Source of the DNA: Halovenus sp.
GTDB taxonomy: Archaea; Halobacteriota; Halobacteria; Halobacteriales; Haloarculaceae
DNA length: 16,318 nucleotides
Direction: 5' to 3'
NCBI GenBank assembly: GCA_028274925.1
Contig: JAQCNR010000272.1
Location: 1-16,318 of the forward strand
The notes under the pieces were generated by a model. That model saw only the letters and a list, made by a program, of their open reading frames with translations, was not told where the DNA came from and did no database searches. The position numbers and the translations under genes were made by a program. Below are positions 13,367 to 16,318 of the stretch, piece after piece. Every line of letters begins with the position of its first letter. Position 1 is the stretch's first letter.

Positions 13367-14325
13367 TTGCGCTGCACTCGACGAACCTGCTCACAGTGCT
13401 CGATTCGGATGGCGTCATCCAGTACGAGAGCCCGGCCGTCGAACGTATTTACGGCTTCGAGCAAAACGAGTTGGTCGGCGAGAGCCTCGCCGAGTATCTC
13501 CATCTCGAGGACTGCGAGCGGACACTCGCGGCGTTTCGCCGCGTCGTCGCCGACGACGACACTGTCGAGTCGGTGGAGTTTCGCCACAGAACCGCCGACG
13601 GAACCTATCTCTGGGTCGAGTCCGCTGCCTCGGCGAACCCGACACCCGAGGGCTACTACGTCGTCAACACCCGCGATATCTCGGCGGCCAAGCAGCGCCA
13701 GCGCGACCTCGAACAGACCAACGAGCGCCTCGACGAGTTCGCGAGCGTGCTCAGCCACGACCTGCGCAACCCGCTGACTGTTGCTCAACTCCGTCTGCAG
13801 TTGGCCGCCGAGGAGTGCACCAGCGACCACCTCGACGCCGTCGCCGACGCCCACGACCGCATCGACGGGCTCATTTCTGACGTGCTCGCACTCGCCCGTT
13901 CGGGCAAGCAGATTGGCGATACCGAACTCGTTGCCCTCGCGCCGCCGGTCAGCGACTGCTGGCAGTCGGTCGCCAGTTGGGAGGCGACGCTGCACTGTGG
14001 CGTTGCCGGCCGGATTCGCGCGGACCCGAGCCGACTCCGACAGCTCTTCGAGAATCTCTTTCGCAATTCTGTCGAACACACTACCGAGGATGTAACGATT
14101 ACAGTCGGCCAGCTTGCTGACGGCTTCTACGTCGAAGACGACGGGCCAGGTATTCCCGCCAAGCGACGGGAGGCGGTGTTCGAGACGGGCTACTCCGGGT
14201 GCCCCGATGGGACCGGACTGGGACTGCAGATTGTCGAGCAAATCGTCGAGGCCCACGGCTGGAAGATTCAGATTGCCGAGGCCGATGGCGCACGCTTCGA
14301 GATTACCGGCGTCGAGACAGTCTAG
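13363..14325 (+). CDS. PAS domain sensor histidine kinase, cytoplasmic
   Basis: 320 residues from GTG 13363. A PAS domain spans about 1-110, with TVLDSDGVIQYESPAVERIYGF at its start and VNTRDISAAKQR at its end. The HisKA phospho-acceptor is His132 in SVLSHDLRNPL. The ATPase domain has the N box LFENLFRNSVEH (229-239), G1 box EDDGPGIP (258-265) and G2 box GTGLGLQIV (283-291). No membrane helix, so it senses an internal signal; no response regulator gene is adjacent. The start is unusual: the PAS domain begins at the very first residue, and an ATG-initiated frame at 13304 runs into it out of phase, which suggests either translational coupling or a frameshift. The stop overlaps the stop of the convergent thioesterase gene in one CTAG. 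Confidence 0.9.
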   Translation: MIALHSTNLLTVLDSDGVIQYESPAVERIYGFEQNELVGESLAEYLHLEDCERTLAAFRRVVADDDTVESVEFRHRTADGTYLWVESAASANPTPEGYYVVNTRDISAAKQRQRDLEQTNERLDEFASVLSHDLRNPLTVAQLRLQLAAEECTSDHLDAVADAHDRIDGLISDVLALARSGKQIGDTELVALAPPVSDCWQSVASWEATLHCGVAGRIRADPSRLRQLFENLFRNSVEHTTEDVTITVGQLADGFYVEDDGPGIPAKRREAVFETGYSGCPDGTGLGLQIVEQIVEAHGWKIQIAEADGARFEITGVETV

Positions 14326-14774
14326 TCGACGGAGTGGCGATTTTCGCGGTTCTCCTCGCCGTCCCAGTCGGTCTTCTCGCCCTGCCCGCCAGTCTTGTAG
14401 GTGCCCTGTGCCGTCGCCACCCGCGTTCCCTCGTCGTCTTCGATTTCGACGTGGGCCATCGAGACGCTGGAGCCGTGACGAATCACCTCCGCTGTCGCGT
14501 GAATATCCGTCTTGACCGGCGCGAGATAATCGATTCGCATGTCGATAGTCGGCGAGACGTCTTCAGTGAGTGAGATGACCGCCGCGCCGCCAATCGTGTC
14601 TGCAAGTGCGTAGGTCGCGCCGCCGTGGGCGACTTCGCCGTAGGGGTTCGAGCGCAGTTCGTCTTTGAACGGGAGGACGCCCTCGGCGTAACCCTCGCCG
14701 GCGTCGGTGACTTCGATGCCGAGTAACTCCGCGTACGGCATCTGATTGAACAACTCTGTGAGACCAGTCGCCAT
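14322..14774 (-). CDS. PaaI-type hotdog-fold thioesterase
   Basis: 150 residues. Hotdog thioesterases of this family hydrolyse acyl- or aryl-CoA esters as dimers or tetramers. The active-site helix is clear: VAHGGATYALADT with His50, Gly51, Gly52 and Asp59, preceded by NPYGEVAHGG as in PaaI/YdiI relatives. The rest has the expected strands (MRIDYLAPVKTDI, AHVEIEDDEGTRVATAQGTY). A hydrophilic tail after residue 128 (rich in Gly, Glu, Asp, Asn) exceeds the hotdog core and is probably disordered. ATG 14774 gives the family N-terminus and lies 27 bp from a T-tract. The thiolase gene ends 57 bp upstream on the same strand, a sensible acyl-CoA neighbourhood, but the exact substrate is unknown. Confidence 0.9.
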   Translation of the reverse strand: MATGLTELFNQMPYAELLGIEVTDAGEGYAEGVLPFKDELRSNPYGEVAHGGATYALADTIGGAAVISLTEDVSPTIDMRIDYLAPVKTDIHATAEVIRHGSSVSMAHVEIEDDEGTRVATAQGTYKTGGQGEKTDWDGEENRENRHSVD

Positions 14775-14798
14775 ACGTTATCCTCCGGTCCCGTCGGG

Positions 14799-14803
14799 AA
14801 AAA
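14799..14803 (-). promoter_or_regulatory. T-tract promoter box of the thioesterase gene
   Basis: The minus strand reads GCAGTTTTTCCCGAC between the thiolase stop and the thioesterase start. The T5 run is centred 27 bp upstream of ATG 14774. Confidence 0.4.
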
Positions 14804-14831
14804 CTGCGCGAAACGACACCGCGAAGATAGT

Positions 14832-15971
14832 CTATCGCAGGTGGAACTCGATGGCTGCGCCCTGCCCGAAGCCGACACACTCGGTTGCGAGACCGAGTTC
14901 TGCGTCGCGTTTCTGCATCTCGTGGATGAGCGTCACGGGGAGGCGGGCACCGGAGGCACCGAGTGGGTGACCGACGGCGATTGCGCCGCCGTTGACGTTG
15001 TACATATCGTCGTCGAAGCCGAGTTCGTTCTGACAGTAGAGGCACTGGCTTGCGAAGGCTTCGTTGAGTTCGACCAGGTCGTAATCGTCGGTGTCACGGT
15101 CGTGCTTTTCGAGGAGTCCTTCGACCGCTGGGACCGGACCGATACCCATGACCGTTGGGTCGACGCCGGCGACGTTGTGGTTGCCAACTTCTGCGAGGAT
15201 GTCGAGGTCGTGTTTCTCGGCGAACTCCTCGCTGGTGAGCATCACACCGGCGGCACCGTCGGAAATCTGGGAGGCGTTGCCCGGCGTGACCGAGCCGTCG
15301 GACTTGAACACTGTCGGCAGTCCAGCGAGTTTCTCGGCGGTCGTTCCGCGGCGGATGCCTTCGTCTTCCTCGACGAGGCCGTCCTCGGTTTCGATTGGGA
15401 CGATTTCGTCCTCGAAGCGCCCGGAGTCAGTTGCCTCGGCGGCGCGCTGCTGGCTCCGTGCGGCGTATTCGTCCTGCTCCTCGCGGCTGATGTCGTACTC
15501 ATCGGCGACCTTCTCTGCGGTCATTCCCATCTGGAGTTCGGCGACGTTGTAATCCTCGTTGAGTCGTGGGTGGACGTTCGCGGTGTTCTCGCCCATCGCG
15601 ACGCGACTCATCGACTCCATCCCGCCAGCGATGACGCAGTCACGCTGGCCGGCGGCGATGGCGTCGGCGCCGCGCATGATGGTCTCCGCCGAGGAGGCAC
15701 ACCAGCGGTTGACCGTCGTTGCTGGGACCGATTCGCCGAGGTCCGAGAGCAGCGAGATGACGCGGGCAACGTTGTTGCCCTGCTCGCCGCGCTGTTGTGC
15801 ACAGCCCCACAGCAGGTCCTCGACGTCGTCGCCGTCGAGACCCGTGCTGTCGAGCATTTCGTTGATGAGCGGAATCGAGAGGTCCTCACTGCGGACGTCA
15901 GCGTAGACGCCGTCTTCCTTTCCTTGTGGTGACCGCACCGCTTCGACTACGACCGGTGTCTGTTCTGCCAT
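14832..15971 (-). CDS. Thiolase (acetyl-CoA C-acyltransferase family)
   Basis: 379 residues. Thiolases cleave 3-ketoacyl-CoA with CoA, or condense two acetyl-CoA units. All three catalytic elements are present: nucleophile Cys91 in VNRWCASSAE, His335 in NGGAIAVGHPLGASGAR and Cys365 in ATECVGFGQGAA. NEAFASQ (303-309) is also conserved. In the final motif the usual GGG before Q-G is GFG here, which I believe is common in haloarchaeal members. The N-terminal VVVEAVRSPQGK and WGCAQQRGEQGNNVAR fit degradative (FadA-like) thiolases, so beta-oxidation is the likelier role; acetoacetyl-CoA formation cannot be excluded. It has its own promoter (15995-16001), and the thioesterase follows. Length is normal. 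Confidence 0.93.
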   Translation of the reverse strand: MAEQTPVVVEAVRSPQGKEDGVYADVRSEDLSIPLINEMLDSTGLDGDDVEDLLWGCAQQRGEQGNNVARVISLLSDLGESVPATTVNRWCASSAETIMRGADAIAAGQRDCVIAGGMESMSRVAMGENTANVHPRLNEDYNVAELQMGMTAEKVADEYDISREEQDEYAARSQQRAAEATDSGRFEDEIVPIETEDGLVEEDEGIRRGTTAEKLAGLPTVFKSDGSVTPGNASQISDGAAGVMLTSEEFAEKHDLDILAEVGNHNVAGVDPTVMGIGPVPAVEGLLEKHDRDTDDYDLVELNEAFASQCLYCQNELGFDDDMYNVNGGAIAVGHPLGASGARLPVTLIHEMQKRDAELGLATECVGFGQGAAIEFHLR

Positions 15972-15994
15972 ACCAACACAATCTCTATGTATCC

Positions 15995-16001
15995 TGTTAA
16001 A
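15995..16001 (-). promoter_or_regulatory. TATA box of the thiolase gene
   Basis: The minus strand reads GGTTTAACAGG, with TTTAA centred about 27 bp upstream of ATG 15971, giving a leaderless transcript. The divergent spacer to the VOC gene is 124 bp and shows nothing else notable. Confidence 0.55.
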
Positions 16002-16065
16002 CCTGCCCGTTCGCTACGAATGAAACCGAAAGCGACGCGTCTGCTGTTTTCGCGTGGCTGCACAG

Positions 16066-16071
16066 ATTTTT
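16066..16071 (+). promoter_or_regulatory. T-tract promoter box of the VOC family gene
   Basis: CAGATTTTTGCCGG places an ATTTTT run centred 27 bp upstream of ATG 16096. It has the same T-tract plus GCC form as the boxes of ycaO, DNA ligase and the gamma carbonic anhydrase gene. Confidence 0.45.
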
Positions 16072-16095
16072 GCCGGTCGCGGCTATACTCACCGT

Positions 16096-16318
16096 ATGGC
16101 AAACGAGGACATTCCAGTGTCAGCCGACCCGCCCGAGAGTCCGTTCCGAACCACCGGCACCGACCACATCACCATCTGGGGCTCGAACGCCGAGGACACC
16201 ATCGCCTACTATCGCGATACACTGGGGATGCCGCTGGTCCTTCGCCAGCCAAATCTCGACGACCCCTCACAGACACACCTCTTTTTCGACACCGGCGACG
16301 GCACAATTCTCACCTTCT
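16096..16318 (+). CDS. VOC (glyoxalase/dioxygenase) family protein, N-terminal part
   Basis: The first 74 residues of a gene cut by the right edge. After a 20-residue Pro/Glu-rich lead comes TGTDHITIWGSNAEDTIAYY and LGMPLVLRQ, the beta-alpha start of a vicinal-oxygen-chelate module. His24 (DHITI) is a likely metal ligand. THLFFDTGDGT follows as the next strands. VOC proteins include glyoxalase I, extradiol ring-cleaving dioxygenases and resistance proteins; the visible part cannot distinguish them. The length of the missing part is unknown. It is divergent from the thiolase gene. Confidence 0.82.
   Translation, partial: MANEDIPVSADPPESPFRTTGTDHITIWGSNAEDTIAYYRDTLGMPLVLRQPNLDDPSQTHLFFDTGDGTILTF

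Noticed and set aside
12477..13418. Minus-strand ORF (313 codons) opposite the MBL gene
   Set aside because: The MBL gene has a full metal-ligand set; the opposite frame is a complement artefact.
13072..14256. Minus-strand ORF (394 codons) opposite the histidine kinase
   Set aside because: The kinase H, N, G1 and G2 boxes are intact on the plus strand; the minus translation has no recognisable domain.
14841..15932. Plus-strand ORF (363 codons) opposite the thiolase gene
   Set aside because: The thiolase frame carries all catalytic residues; the plus frame is its shadow.
1..16318. Mobile element, CRISPR array, tRNA/rRNA or defence system
   Set aside because: No transposase, integrase, terminal repeats, regularly spaced repeats, tRNA-like cloverleaf or defence-type domain was seen; the gene content is housekeeping and regulatory.

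Overview
The window comes from a halophilic archaeon of class Halobacteria; the genus cannot be fixed from this stretch. The proteins are rich in Asp and Glu. Several are haloarchaeal or archaeal families: TbsP/DUF5821, DUF5800, DUF63, HalOD1, the RNase P subunit Rnp4 and an ATP-dependent DNA ligase. Most promoter-like boxes lie about 24-31 bp upstream of the start codon, as expected for leaderless archaeal transcripts.

Layout, left to right. An inositol-monophosphatase-family gene is cut by the left edge and is followed by a DUF63 membrane protein. On the minus strand come an orphan YcaO enzyme fused to a zinc-binding ThiF-like module and the regulator TbsP. A divergent 268-bp spacer leads to a plus-strand acidic coiled-coil protein. 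Next is a minus-strand DUF5800 protein, which appears to share one AT-rich promoter box with the plus-strand cluster rnp4 - yhbY - mscS. A small winged-helix protein and a HalOD1 protein follow with ATGA overlap. The minus strand then carries a gamma-class carbonic anhydrase homologue and 6-phosphogluconate dehydrogenase. After a 468-bp stretch without a convincing gene come two minus-strand hypotheticals, one small and acidic and one membrane protein. The right third holds DNA ligase, a metallo-beta-lactamase-fold hydrolase and a PAS/histidine kinase on plus, a PaaI-type thioesterase and a thiolase on minus, and the start of a VOC-family gene cut by the right edge.

Most genes are single-gene or short units of housekeeping or regulatory character. 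Clear functional groupings are RNA processing and ribosome biogenesis (rnp4, yhbY), sugar oxidation (gnd) and acyl-CoA metabolism (thiolase, with the thioesterase next to it). No mobile element, CRISPR array, tRNA or rRNA was seen.

The most notable observations concern architecture. All four convergent gene pairs meet with between a 4-nt overlap and a 4-nt gap, two of them inside a shared CTAG. One AT-rich box sits exactly midway between two divergent ATGs. Two mini-ORFs preceded by promoter boxes end in a TGA overlapping the GTG start of the next gene; one of these may instead be a 1-nt frameshift at the 5' end of the histidine kinase. A T-tract/GCC promoter box recurs at a constant distance before five genes. 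The YcaO protein has no visible partner or substrate peptide nearby.
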